Shown here: positions 1 to 10,704 of the stretch, piece after piece
Numbering within the stretch: position 1 is the stretch's first letter
Layout of the letters: every line of letters begins with the position of its first letter
Assembly (NCBI GenBank): GCA_015680905.1
Contig: CM027378.1
Location: 71,639,501 to 71,703,500 of the forward strand
Direction: 5' to 3'
Length of the DNA stretch: 64,000 bases
Origin: Coptis chinensis
Taxonomy: Eukaryota; Streptophyta; Magnoliopsida; Ranunculales; Ranunculaceae
Position numbers and translations under genes: made by a program
The notes under the pieces: generated by a model
The model's input: only the letters and a program-made list of their open reading frames with translations
The model's database searches: none
Told to the model about the DNA's origin: nothing

Positions 1-534
1 GCACAATGAAAAGAATAAAAAGCAAAATGAACCTCTCTCAGTTAAACACCTAGAAAGAAGAAAAATAAACTTTGGGAAAATAAGCAAAATGAAAAACTCA
101 ATTTGCAGGCTATCATTTAATACAATGCAAAAACTCTAAAATGTGAACTACATGGTGAACAACACTGACATTCAACTTATTCATCAAGCATGCTTCAAGA
201 CAATCTAACGATGCATCTGATAAGCTAATCATCTTAAGCACAGATGAGCACCTTTTTATCTTTGACCATACTTTTGAAAAGTTAAACAATAAATATGTCT
301 TAACTCAAACACATTTAGTTAATCTCCTGCACTATCCCGACTTAGCATAGAAAACAACATAAATAACCATGGACTTAGCATTCATGTAACGCCACACACA
401 CACACCCCAACCAAACACAAAACAGTACAATGTTTTCTTTCTTTCTTTTTTATTTTTTCCCTGTTGCACATGTTCTTTGAAATGTTTGTTGCCATAATTT
501 AGTAGATGTTATAGTGGATTTAGTATGTGTTTAC

Positions 535-1192
535 CTGGTCACGGATGGGAATGACTTCTTTTTACCAAAATCAAATTCCTTAGGATTATAGTGAACGATC
601 TCAGGTTCGGGGAAGCCAACAGCCTGGAAATATTAGTGGAATCAAATAAGGGAAAAGGAAAAATCTTCAACCTGAACAAGGGAACAACATTTGTTGGATT
701 ATTTTATATTCTCTGTTATAATTACCTTAGCACACGCCTTTTCTAACCCATCAAATGTGACATATTTCTCTCTAGAGATATTGAAGATTTGCTTGCTTGC
801 TTTCTCATTACCAAGAACCTGAATAAAGGCAGTGACCATATCCTGTAATGTGTTTCCATAGTTGAATGTGTTAGAAATTTAAGAATTAAATAAAAATAAA
901 ATAAGATGTAGCTATAGCTGTAATTTTGAATTGTACATTATACTTGAGATAAAGATTTTAATCTTTTAACCTTAACATGGCCAAGTTGTGTTATTTGAAC
1001 CCCTGAATTTGGGACTGGAATTGGACGGCCATCTTTCAATCTGTGAAAGAACCATTCCTCAACTGGGTTGTAGTTTAAAGGGCCATAAATGTAGACCAGT
1101 CTTATTGAAGTCCAGTTCATATCTCTCGACTGTAGTAAGTTTTTTGTCTCGAGCTTTCCTTTGTGCCTACTCTTTGGATCTACTGCATCAAC
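535..1192 (-). pseudogene. CSP41B: CSP41b (chloroplast stem-loop binding protein) fragment, three exons
   Basis: Three consecutive exons of CSP41b/CRB, a plastid RNA-binding protein with a short-chain-dehydrogenase-like fold (family knowledge). Reading leftwards, exon 1192-971 carries VDAVDPKSRHKGKLET and YIYGPLNYNPVEEWFFHRL, exon 842-726 carries VLGNEKASKQIFNIS and KYVTFDGLEKACAK, and exon 623-535 carries GFPEPEIVHYNPKEFDFG. Each junction has a GT donor and AG acceptor, so this is a genomic rather than a reverse-transcribed copy. In the last exon one T is missing in the FPFRDQ stretch, shifting the frame just before the donor. The N-terminal half of the protein is not seen upstream. The final exon is not seen either, although it could lie beyond the left edge. 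Best read as a decayed fragment; family identity is secure. Confidence 0.85.
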
Positions 1193-1675
1193 CTATCATA
1201 CAGTCCACACAAGTTAGAAGAAGATCTAAGGATCGAAACTTCCGAAACATAACTAATTGCTTTCGGTTCCACTTTTCAGCTTTCAGAGATAAAGCCAAGG
1301 GTTTTGTCAACAATGAGTTTCGAACAAGAAAATAATGTCCCGAAAGCATGTCTTACGCCACGCAGTTGCATCCGAAAGCAGGACAACTGTGATCGTTAAG
1401 GGATATTTCCCTAACGTAAAGGCTCTTCAGTGTATCTATTGAAAGTTGAAAATATGGGGCTTCAGCCTTTTTCAACAACACTACTAATATATTATACTCA
1501 CAAGTTACAACTAAGAAAGTAGCATACACCTCAAGTTAGTCTACAAGAAAAAAGAATACCAAAATTAAACAAGATTAAAGCTAAAAATACCTAGATAATG
1601 GAAATTCAGCATCTGGCCTTGCCTTTGTCTCATCTCCTTAAAAGGTATTTAAAGAGGTTTCAGTCAATATCGAAG

Positions 1676-2100
1676 TTAAGAAACCATATCTGCAGCAGTT
1701 AGTTTATCTTGAAGCTTCTTGACCCGAGCCTGCAGAAATAGTCATAAGAACTAAAACAGCTTTCAATCAATTATTTGGTAAAATACAGCTGTCAAATAGA
1801 CAAATTGTATTTGCAAGATGCAAAGTATGTGGGTGGATTCACCCTACAAGTGTATGACTTCATATTATAATCAATTCTCAAAATCAGATTATCCATTATA
1901 CAAACTATATTGTTGGATAGATGTCTTAAACAACAAATGCACTTGAACTGAACTTATCTATTGCCAAAAAATTGACTATAACCTTGAATGATTTAGATCG
2001 ACGAATAGAGAGATCGATCTGCAAAGCTACTGTGTATGAATTTTCAGCTGCACTAGCTTCCTCCAAGGCCAAGAAAGCATCACCTTCGCATAGATAGGCC
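1676..2100 (-). pseudogene. Unidentified gene, last two exons
   Basis: Two exons with good splice signals read leftwards. Exon about 2100-1983 encodes AYLCEGDAFLALEEAS followed by AENSYTVALQIDLSIRRSK and ends at a GT donor. Exon about 1729-1676 follows a CTGCAG acceptor, encodes ARVKKLQDKLTAADMVS and ends at TAA. The helical, alanine-rich pattern (A-Y...A...L..A....Y..AL.I) resembles the last helices of a tetratricopeptide repeat, but the family is not identified. No upstream exon is recognisable to 2700. Its neighbour CSP41b is unrelated and on the same strand, so this may be another displaced fragment. Confidence 0.45.
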
Positions 2101-2742
2101 TGCAATAGTTAAAACAATATATAAATCTTGAGGACATGCTCCATGAGCTGCATATTCATTTAGGCAAATACAACAAAACTGGGTGGGACAGGATTGGCTG
2201 GGCCCTGGGAGCAATTAAAAGTATCGATATTGTTCATTTTGCTACAGGGTAGAAGGAGTTTCTGAACTACTTAAGAAATAGATAAGAAAGTATTTGATGA
2301 ATGTGTGTAGGAATACTAGCAAAATCCTATGGCAAGGGTGTTTACGAAGCATCCCATGGGTTCGGGAGGCCAATGCTCATGCGACGTATGGGTTGCTATT
2401 GCATCTAAAAAACTTTTTTGTGTTAACTGTTTAGACATTATTGAGAAGGTGGATGACCTATAGAATCTAGGTTTCTATTGCACCTTGGCTGATTGCAGCC
2501 ACATGTTAACTATTTACCAAGCCAGACGGTGATCTGAGAGTTCCCCATTTTGCCTAGGACTTACTTTGCAGTATCATACTCAAAATAGATGCTATACTAA
2601 AATCCATACTTTCCTATAGTTTCCAAAAAGACAACTTTTTTGCATAATTTGGCAGTTAATGCCATGTTGGATTGAATGATCTTTTCTTATATGAAAAGCT
2701 TACCTTAAATTCTTTTATTGTCTTTTCTTTGTTTTTGAAGCA
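2101..2742. other. Intervening region, nothing recognised
   Basis: AT-rich DNA between the minus-strand exon group and the Helitron reading frame. I see no coding similarity, terminal repeats or tandem structure. The Helitron frame appears abruptly at about 2743, after a pyrimidine-rich stretch ending in an AG that could be an intron acceptor. Confidence 0.4.
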
Positions 2743-2920
2743 ATATACACAATAGAGTTTCAGAAGAGAGGATTACCTCATGCTCATATATTGCTTTTCT
2801 TGGATAATGGTTCCAAGCCCAAGACTCCTGCTCAGATAAATAAGTTAATATCAGCCGAGCTTCCTGACCCAGAAGATAAAGTTGCATATGCAGCAGTTAC
2901 ACAGTTTATGATGCACGGAC
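2743..2920 (+). pseudogene. Helitron Rep domain, left piece (HUH motif)
   Basis: Encodes AIYTIEFQKRGLPHAHILL, the metal-binding HUH signature of Helitron Rep nucleases (H-A-H here), then LDNGSKPKTPAQINKLIS, PDPEDKVAYAAV and QFMMHGP. HUH Rep proteins nick the transposon end through active-site tyrosines (family knowledge). The frame stops at MHGP because a CACTA transposon sits between this base and 7288. Without the CACTA and one copy of GAC, the reading continues directly as MHGPCGD at 7291. The start at 2743 is the first base with clear similarity. It may be an exon start, since TTTGAAG precedes it. The N-terminal zinc-binding region of the family is absent upstream. Confidence 0.85.
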
Positions 2921-2934
2921 CACTAGTACAAAAA

Positions 2935-3055
2935 CGCACTAAGATAGCATTCATTCAATAGCACTTATAAAAAAACGCTATGAAATATTTGGGGATAGCG
3001 TTTGTTGACCTAGCGCTATATAATTGATTGCGTTTTTGGAACAAATGCTATTGTC
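2935..3055. repeat. CACTA left subterminal repeats
   Basis: Several copies of an AACGCTAT / ATAGCG(T) core in both orientations within about 120 bp of the left end, matching a denser set at 6965-7255 near the right end. In En/Spm-type elements such arrays bind the element's own DNA-binding protein (family knowledge). Binding here is inferred. Confidence 0.75.
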
Positions 3056-3591
3056 AGTAGGCCCAAATTTAAGCCCACTCAAACGAAAATCCAAAAAATC
3101 CAAATTTTCAGCCCGGTACTTATTTTTATCCCAATTTTCGCTCATTCCAAATTGAGAATACACTACACCACCGTTTTCCACCACCTCCAAACCCAGCAGT
3201 ATTAAAAAGGAAATAAAAAATTTGTAAAAGTTGGGATTATTTGGTTAAACACTTAACAATTATCATTCCCACCCGTCTCACACTGTAAAACCTAACCTCT
3301 TCTCTGAAATGACGGTATCTCACATCGTAATACACAACAATCTAGTGTCAGACGAACCAGGTCGAGGAGGAAAGCTTGAAGGAGGAAGACGAACCAGGTA
3401 ATATGGGTCTGATTTATCTCTTTTCTAATTTGTTTGAGCACAAATTCCAATTGTTTTTCGTTTTGGGGTTTTCAATTTGGGAGTTATAGGAGCAGCCTTA
3501 GCTTAAACAAGGTATCTTTGGAATTTGAGGTATTTTTTTTTTCTTCAATTCAATATGATGTTTTTAATTTTTTTGTTTGCAAACATTTATA

Positions 3592-3910
3592 AAATGAAAT
3601 GTGTTGAATTTGGTGTGCCTGATGAGTTCGCTTTTGCTACTGTATTGACAGGTTGTGCTAGTATTAGTGAGTTGAAGTTAGGGATGCAGATGCATGCTGG
3701 AGTTATGATTGTTGTTGGGTTTGAGATAGAATGTGCGTTGGTGGTATGTAACATGTATTTCAGATGTGGGGAAGTCTATTTTGCTGAGAGATTTTTTAGG
3801 GAAAGAGGTGAAAATGCTATTTTGAAGCTTCTAATGATTAAATGGTATGTTTCTAATAAAAGATGTGACGATGCATTAAGACTGATTGATAGCGATAGTA
3901 CATTCTGGTA
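3592..3910 (+). pseudogene. PPR protein fragment carried by the CACTA
   Basis: The frame reads GVPDEFAFATVLTGCAS, ISELKLGMQMHAGVM and VVCNMYFRCGEVYFAERFF, a typical PLS-class pentatricopeptide repeat pattern (G-x-P-D-x-F-x-F; L...K.G.Q.HA; ...N.Y..CG). PPR proteins bind organellar RNA (family knowledge). Only about 100 residues are present, with no start or C-terminal E/DYW domain visible, and the similarity fades near KRCDDALRLI. The piece lies between CACTA subterminal DNA and the transporter exons, on the same strand. Captured fragment rather than a gene. Confidence 0.7.
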
Positions 3911-4861
3911 GAAATATAAATGCAGATTTCCTCCTTGAAGAGACAGGGAAATAGAATCGTTCCTAGGTATTTCACCCTTTCTTGATAGTTCTCGCACGTC
4001 TTCTTCTTTCCACTTCCATTCTTCATTTTACTTAATCTTTCAAATTAGATTTGACTTGCTACTTTTTGTGTTTATTTTCAGGGATTGAATCCAACACTGC
4101 TAGTTTTGTGTTAGTGCTTAGGTTGAGATTAATTAATCTGATTTTGTTCACCATACAAAGTAGTAAAAGAAACTTTTTCCGAAAAGGTATATATTTGTTC
4201 TTCCGCCACAACAGAGGGCAAAAGACTTTATACATTGTTAGTGCTAGTTTTTCCTTCCCCGGTATCAACACAACAAACGATCATGGTTGCATATTATTGT
4301 CGTCGTGAGCGTGGCTGCAGAGGCCGAAGGCATTTTGGCCATAACACTTTGGCCTTCGGTGCTTACAGGAATGATTGTGAGTGATTGTTCATTGTTGAAT
4401 GCAAGCGTGAATGTTGACATATTGAAACTTACATTGCTTTCACTCATGACTCAAATATATCTACAATCGCAAATTGAGGGCAACCGAAAGTGAAAACGAA
4501 GGTGACAGAAAATCCATCACGAAGTTTTACGGTGGCCACCAGCCCACCAACTTAATATGCATTCTAAGATTAATTAACATAAGAATATTAGTGAATTGAT
4601 TTAATAATCCATTCTCCTACTGTTCTGATTGGATTTATCATATCTTGAGTTTTACGTCTTATCGTCCCTGAGCATTATATATCCTTGATTTGTCCGCCTA
4701 TGGCGGATTGAATAGGATCTTTGTGGTGGTCATCTTACTATCTTTGATAACCTTAGATAAATACATGGCATGGAAAGTGTGTACCTGCTCCTATATTTAC
4801 CGGTCATTTTATTAATAGTCATGTTTAATGTAAACAACAGGTTTCTTTTTATACAAGAAAG

Positions 4862-5350
4862 ATGGTGGAAACAAGTAGATTCCAAATGGGTGTTATTGGT
4901 GCTTTGGCTCTTTCAGTTGCATCATCAGTAGCCATTGTAATTTGCAATAAAGCTCTAATGAGCAATCTTGGGTTCCCCTTCAGTAAGAAATCATTTTCGC
5001 TCACCTTCTCTTTGTTGTATATATATTATATACTATATACTATATAGTTTGGGCCCTGGGGAAAGAGAGTGTCACATTTTGCCTTGTTAGAAAGTCAGTG
5101 TCAATAACTTCGAAGTTAGAACATACTTTTTCATTACATTTTGTTGTTGAAAAGGTTAGGACATAGACGTGTATTTAAAATTCAACTGATACACTATGTA
5201 GGTATTGATGCAACTATGAGTTAGCTAATAATTGTCACACCTGCAGCTACCACATTGACTAGTTGGCATCTAATGGTTACATTTTGCACACTTCACGTGG
5301 CACAAAAATTCAACGTGTTCGAGACCAAGTCAATCGAGATGAAGACCATC
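4862..5350 (+). pseudogene. Nucleotide-sugar transporter, first two exons, carried by the CACTA
   Basis: Exon 1 (4862 to about 4981) starts with ATG: MVETSRFQMGVIGALAL, then VASSVAIVICNKALMSNLGF, the first membrane span of the plant UDP-xylose/UDP-uronate transporter clade of triose-phosphate-translocator-like proteins. It ends at a GTAAG donor. Exon 2 (5247-5350) follows CTGCAG and reads TTTLTSWHLMVTFCTLHVAQ and FNVFETKSIEMKTI. The two exons join in frame across the intron (F-P-F-T-T-T-L-T-S). These proteins move nucleotide sugars into the Golgi (family knowledge). The sequence stops at 5350, precisely where a second CACTA-like end begins. About eight further membrane spans of the normal protein are absent. 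No stop occurs in the two exons. Confidence 0.8.
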
Positions 5351-6930
5351 ACTACTAGAAAAATGGCCATTGATAGCACATGTTTGATTCCATTTGTAAA
5401 ATAACGCTATAAAAATTGTGGGCATAGCGTTTGAACCCCTCCCTCCCGTAATTGTTTGCCCCAACTTCAATTGTGTTTTTAGCAAGGAACGCAATAGAGT
5501 GGTTAACACGTGCGACTGTTGATGTTAACACGTGACATCAACAACTATATTTCATGATATCAACAATATATTAGCCCTAAGTCCCCAACTATATTTCATG
5601 AAGCTAACTATTGTATTCGTGATGCTAATTATTGTATTTGTGAGCTTCCCAAAGTCCAAGACCACATGCTAATTACAAAAATGTATATTTCATATGTTCA
5701 AAGTTCAAACAAACAATGAAAGGACTTGTAAGTAAAAGGATGATACACCGACGCTATATGAGGAAAGACTACTTTCATTTGTTTAGTTGTTAAGTGTATA
5801 ATCATAGATGACGTCATCATTTGTCCACAGGTAATTAGGTTTTTGTGACCTTGTTCTATATAGGTGTAAGCTGCACTCGCTCTCTCTCTCTGTCTCTCTT
5901 GTTCTGCCTTCTTGTATATCTAACTTGCTGTAATTGATATGGGTAGTGTTTGTTTTGCTACACACGGTGCCCGTACTCTATGAGAAATATGAAGACCAAG
6001 CCAGGTCCTGCCAAAGGAAGGTTGTAAATATCTATGGGAATGATGTGCCTGCTTGTCGCTTTAAAAGTGACTTTTGTAAGTAAACAATATCAAGAGTAGT
6101 ATTTTCTTGTATTTTTCTGTGCATGTTTATTTCCAGGGAGGAATATATTGCGAGATATCGTTCTTAGTACGAGATTTGTGCGGAAGTTTGAAAGGGTTCA
6201 CTAACAAAAGATAAGCGCTCTCAAGTGGTCGGTTGCTCAATTGAATTTTGCTTTGGTGTTTAACAAGGACCCAGGTATACAATGTTTTAATTTGTACTTA
6301 GTTAACCTCAAAAGTTACTGTGGTTAGTAATTAGATATTTTCATTGGTATATATGGTTCTCCTAGTGCAGAGTTATCATGTCTACTAGTGTGGAATTACC
6401 ATAATGACCATAAGGAAGGTTGAATGTATCAGTTGTCAAATTTAGTTTTAATGGTTACTTTAGATTGATGGAAGAGTGCTCGTGATTGGAAAAGTGATTC
6501 TTTTACTATTTCTTATGTAAATTTTGAGATGTAACTAGTCTGCCGTTTGCATATAAGATCATATTTACTAGACCGTCTTACAACATGTGATGAGTTTTCG
6601 TCATATGTACTAGTTCCTTATGTAACTTATATTTTGTTATCTCGATCGATATTGATAATCACATGTAGCAACACTTCATAATAACATATAGATAACTTCA
6701 TAATAACGTATAGATAAGTAATCTTTAAGATTGTAAATAGTGTACTGATTATCTTTTTCATTCAAATCCATTGAGAGTATTTTCTTTTCGGTGGATCTAT
6801 AAGCTCAAAATGGGAAGAGCGCTCACTCAATGATAGTGAGAGGTTGATGGTTCAAATCCATCTAGATTCAATTGAATTTCTTTTTAATGGATATTTATAA
6901 TTTTGAAATCAATTAAAACTAGAATATGAA
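5351..6930. other. CACTA interior with an orphan CACTA-type end; no gene recognised
   Basis: Begins with CACTACTAGAAAAATGGCC, a second CACTA-like terminus, followed by ACGCTAT/ATAGCG motifs at 5400-5430. No matching outward-facing end is found before 7287. The stretch 5960-6280 has exon-like composition with a possible donor near 6080 and acceptor near 6137, but I recognise no family. The rest is AT-rich. Confidence 0.45.
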
Positions 6931-6964
6931 AATGTGCATAGACCTCTAAAACGTCATAAAATAG

Positions 6965-7255
6965 GTATAGCATTTTAGAAAAAAATGCTATTGAAATAGG
7001 GATAGCGATAAAGAAAAACGTTATTAAACTGCATAGCGCTAAGGAAAAAACGCTATTGAAATAGGGATAGCGATAAAGAAAAACGCTATTGAAATGCATA
7101 GCGCTAAAGAAAAAACGTTATAAATATAATAGCGTTTGTCAATAAATGCTATTAATTCCATAGCGTTTTTTCATAAAACGCTATCAATAAAAGCATAGCA
7201 CTGTCATTAATAGCGTTTAGGAAAACGCTATGGTACACGAACCATAGCGTTTTTC
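6965..7255. repeat. CACTA right subterminal repeat array
   Basis: About fifteen AACGCTAT/ATAGCG motifs in alternating orientation, including two near-identical segments (about 6998-7035 and 7060-7095) containing ATAGGGATAGCGATAAAGAA. Some can pair as hairpins, for example near 7150-7190. Same core motif as at the left end. Confidence 0.8.
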
Positions 7256-7287
7256 GCATGCTATCATAAGACTTTTTTGTAGTAGTG

Positions 7288-8150
7288 GACCCTGTGGAGA
7301 TAAAAATCCAAGCTCGCTATGTATGTTGGAAAATAAATGTTCTAAACACTATCCGAAGGCTTTTTGCAGTGATACTACAATTGATCACAATGACTTCACC
7401 GTTTATATGAGAAGAAACAACGGTCGTAAAGTCACGGTTAAAGTGTTTGATAAGACTGAGGAACTGGACAATAGGTGGGTAATACCACATAATGTCGATT
7501 TGTGTGTTAAATTTCAAGCACACATAAATGTTGAGCATTGTAATAAGGTAAGGTCGATAAAGTATCTTTTCAAATATATTAACAAGGGAAAAGATAGAGC
7601 CACTGCTTTTATTGTTGAGAATGTTGCAACAGATGTAGACACGGGGAAGCAAATCATTCGAGATGTGGATGAAGTTGAACGTTTTCTTGATTGTCGTTAT
7701 CTTTCTACTTCTGAAGCATGTTGGAGATTATTGAACTTTGAAATTCAATACAGAGACCCCAAGCGTAGAGAGGTTGCCATTTCATTTTGAAGGAGAACAA
7801 ATTGTCTACTACGGTGACAATGATTTACCAGAAGAAGTCATCAAACGCGAGAAAGCTTCAAGAACAAAATTTACATAATGGTTTAAAGCCAATGCCAGGT
7901 ATCCATCTACTAGAGAACTTACTTATATGGAATTTCCCACTAAATGGGTTTGGCAAGTCAATGACAGAGTGTGGACTCCTAGACGGGGAAAAGGTAAAAG
8001 AAAGATTGGTCGTGCTTACTATGCTCACCTTACATCAAGGGAGAGATTTTACCTACGGATGTTTCTTAATATTGTCAAAGGTCCTAGAAGTTTTGAAGAA
8101 ATTAGAATAGTCAATGGAACTATTTATCCTACTTTCAAAGCAGCATGTGA
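7288..8150 (+). pseudogene. Helitron Rep domain, right piece (two-tyrosine motif)
   Basis: Continues the Rep protein after the CACTA: CGDKNPSSLCMLENKCSKHY, then FTVYMRRNNGRK, RWVIPHNVDLCVKF and HINVEHCNKVRSIKYLFKYI. The last contains the Y-x2-KY pair that supplies the nicking tyrosines in Helitron Rep (family knowledge). Further on come EVERFLDCRYLSTSEACWRL and, in the next frame, YYGDNDLPEEVIKRE. A TAA interrupts KFT*WFKANARYPSTREL near 7878, and the frame then runs through EFPTKWVWQ and GRAYYAHLTSRERFYLRM to TFKAACE, where a GTAACT donor-like site follows. The frame change near 7787 and the stop show it is inactive. Confidence 0.88.
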
Positions 8151-8535
8151 GGTAACTTATGAAATTTTCTTTTCGTATATCATTATTACATAGGTTCTGT
8201 AAAACTTAAAATCCTTTTTACAAATAAACTTAGGAAACACATACACACTTAGATTTGTTTTTTCATGTTGTCTATTTTGAAATTAAATTATCAACATTGT
8301 ATTATCCTAAGTCATAATACTATAATAATATTCTTTCTTTAAACACAGTTTTAAACCACTTACGAAGTTAATATAAACCATGTTAAGACATACCTCACTT
8401 CTGAAAGTACAATAATATGACAAGAACGCTGTTTCAAACTCTTAAAGTTAAATTTACAAACTCCTGAAGTTAATATATGCTGAATTTTAATTTTAAACTA
8501 TACATATTTAATTGTTCAATTAAATTTACTTGCCA

Positions 8536-10704
8536 GGCACTAGGTTTGCTCGATGATGACAAAGAGTGGGATGATGCACTAAAAGAAGCTAGCGAATGGT
8601 TATGTCCTAAAGCATTGCGTGAGCTATTTGTGACGCTAATGTTGATGTGCGAGATATCATTTCCTGAAAAACTATGGGAAAAACATCACCAGGCACTAGG
8701 AGATGACATGTTATTTTAGTATAGAAGAATCAATGGAAATCAAACATTGATTTTATCAGAGGAGAAAATAAAGAACTACACTCTATGCGAGATTGAAAAA
8801 ATCATGCTCAGAAGTGGTAAAACTTTGGCAAAGGTCACTGACTTCCCATTTCCAAATATGAAAGACCAGATGCCAACTGATAATAGAATGATCGTAGGAG
8901 AACTTGACTATGATTGTCGTTCACTACGCGATGAATACGTTAGAATGCATGAAGTTCTTAATACCGAAAGCAAATGTGAAGTATTCCAATCCATCACCAA
9001 GCAAAGATATTCACATAATGGAGGTGTATTTTTTGTTTACGGCAGTGGAGGAACCAGAAAGACGTATCTTTACAAAACTATCATCTCAAAGCTAAGATCT
9101 GAAGGTAAAATTGTTCTTGCAGTTGCTTCTTCTGGAATAGCATCACTACTCCTACCGTGGGGCTTAACAAAGACATTCTAGGTTCAATATTGAAATTCCT
9201 ACCAGTAAAGAGTCGACATGCAAAATCTCAAAACATGAAGAACTGGTGAAGCTAATACAAAACGCAGATCTTATTTTATGGGATGAACCTCCAGTAACTC
9301 ATAGGCTCGGATTCGAAGATGTCGACAGAACTTTAAAAGACATAATGGATGAAAATAACAAATATTTTGGCGGCAATTTTTAATGGGTGGAGACTTCAAA
9401 AAGATTTTGCCAGTTATTCCAAGGGGTAAAAGAGGTGACATTGTTGACGCTTCAATAAACAGGTACCATTTTGAATATATCAAACAATCTTAATTTTATC
9501 AATTAATTCGTTTAGTAACCTTGAGCAATTTTTAATTTTGCCATCTTTAATTATATTTGACAGGTCTAAAATCTGGAGAGAATGTAAAGTTTTTCATCTG
9601 ACGCAAAACATGAGATTATAAAGTGACAATGTTGATCAAGAAACAGCTAGCTCTATAGAAGATTTTAGCAAATGGGTTCTAGATCTAGGAGACGGAAAGT
9701 TGCCAGCAATTTCTATGGAGAACGATATTGAGCCAACATGGATACAAATTCCAGATGATCTTCTTATTCCTGAATCAAAAGACTCAATTAAAGATATTGT
9801 TTCAAATATTTATCCAGATTTTGCAAACAATCACGGTTTTGTAAAGTACCTCAAGGAAAGAAGCATCTTGGCCCCCAAGAATGAAACAGTTGAAGAAATC
9901 AACTCATACATTATTTCATCACTTCCAGGAGATTTACAGAGTTACTTGAGTGTAGACACACTTTGTCCTATAGAAGGTTAGTACGTTAAAAAAAGTAGTT
10001 ATATAAATTATTGTTTTTCTTTTACAAAATTTAACTTTTATTATCTTATTACTTTGTTATTTTATAGGAAAGTGTGATGAACAGGACGTTCTCTTTCCTA
10101 CAGAATTTTTGAATACACTTCAATTTTATGGATTACCAAACCATAACATTAAGCTGAAAGTTGGTGTTCCTATAATGTTAATGCGGAATTTGAATCAGAG
10201 TGCGGGGCTTTGCAATGGAACTAGGTTGATTGTGACAAGGATGGGATCCAAAGTTATTAATTGAAGCAAAAATTATAACGGGTAAGAAAATACATGATCC
10301 AGTAAATATTTTTTTATTCAATTATATTTGGAACTTTACAATCATATAATCAAATTCATAATTACAGGTACAAACATAGGTGAACCTGTCTATATTCCAA
10401 GAATTGTCCTATCTCCAACTGACACAAAGTGGCCGTTTGTCTTCAAGAGGAAACAATTCCCCATCAAAGCGTGTTACGTAATGACGGTAAACAAGAGTCA
10501 GGGACAAACTTGGGCACGGTAAACATAGGTCAACCATGTTGGTGTTTATTTACCACGTCCAATTTTCACACATGGGCAGTTATATGTTGCTATTTCGAGA
10601 ACGACATCTAGACAGGGGCTAAAATTTCTAATCAAAAGGGAAGATGATGAGCCAAAAGGATATACACAGAACATTGTGTATAAAGAAGTTTTTCTAGCAA
10701 TCTG
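8536..10704 (+). pseudogene. Helitron helicase (Pif1-like SF1B)
   Basis: Separate exons carry the helicase: ALGLLDDDKEWDDALKEAS (8538-), [20 protein letters not shown] (8757-), the Walker A region [16 protein letters not shown] (about 9033), [15 protein letters not shown], the Walker B-like LILWDEPPV (about 9270), MGGDFKKILPVIPRG (9383-), the 9565-9980 exon with KYLKERSILAPKNETV, the 10068-10260 exon with LKVGVPIMLMRNLNQSAGLC, and the final exon with ACYVMTVNKSQGQT and, in another frame, HGQLYVAISRTTSRQGLKF up to a stop at about 10704. Introns at 8151-8535, 9463-9563, 9979-10067 and 10281-10368 have plausible GT-AG ends. The Walker A reads GGTRKT instead of GGTGKT, and there are at least four stops or frame changes, so it is inactive. 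It would unwind DNA during rolling-circle transposition. Confidence 0.88.

Larger units (their letters stand above)
2921..7287. mobile_element. CACTA (En/Spm) transposon inserted in the Helitron Rep gene
   Basis: Left end CACTAGTACAAAAACGC at 2921. The right end, read inward on the other strand, is CACTACTACAAAAAAGTC from 7287. Both are flanked by the 3-bp target duplication GAC (2918-2920 and 7288-7290), as CACTA elements make. Subterminal regions are crowded with AACGCTAT/ATAGCGTT motifs in both orientations (2935-3055 and 6965-7255), the usual transposase-binding arrangement. The 4,367-bp interior has no recognisable TNP2-type transposase; it carries host gene pieces (PPR at 3592, nucleotide-sugar transporter at 4862). 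It is therefore a non-autonomous gene-carrying CACTA. The ends are well preserved and the target duplication is perfect, so the insertion is younger than the Helitron's decay. Confidence 0.93.

Noticed and set aside
2705-2887. 60-residue minus-strand frame ending QLYLLGQEARLILTYLSEQE
   Set aside because: At first looked TPR-like, but the plus strand here encodes the unmistakable Helitron HUH region, so this is its shadow.
4051-4493. Several overlapping 60-85-residue frames on both strands inside the CACTA
   Set aside because: No family similarity and no consistent splice context; could be untranslated captured DNA but unsupported.
5339-5998. Repeat of ATGAAGACCA at about 5339 and 5990 as a target duplication
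   Set aside because: CACTA elements make 3-bp duplications, and the flanks beyond these ten bases do not support an insertion with these borders.
7317-7652. 111-residue minus-strand frame
   Set aside because: Antisense shadow of the Helitron Rep exon, which has clear family motifs on the plus strand.
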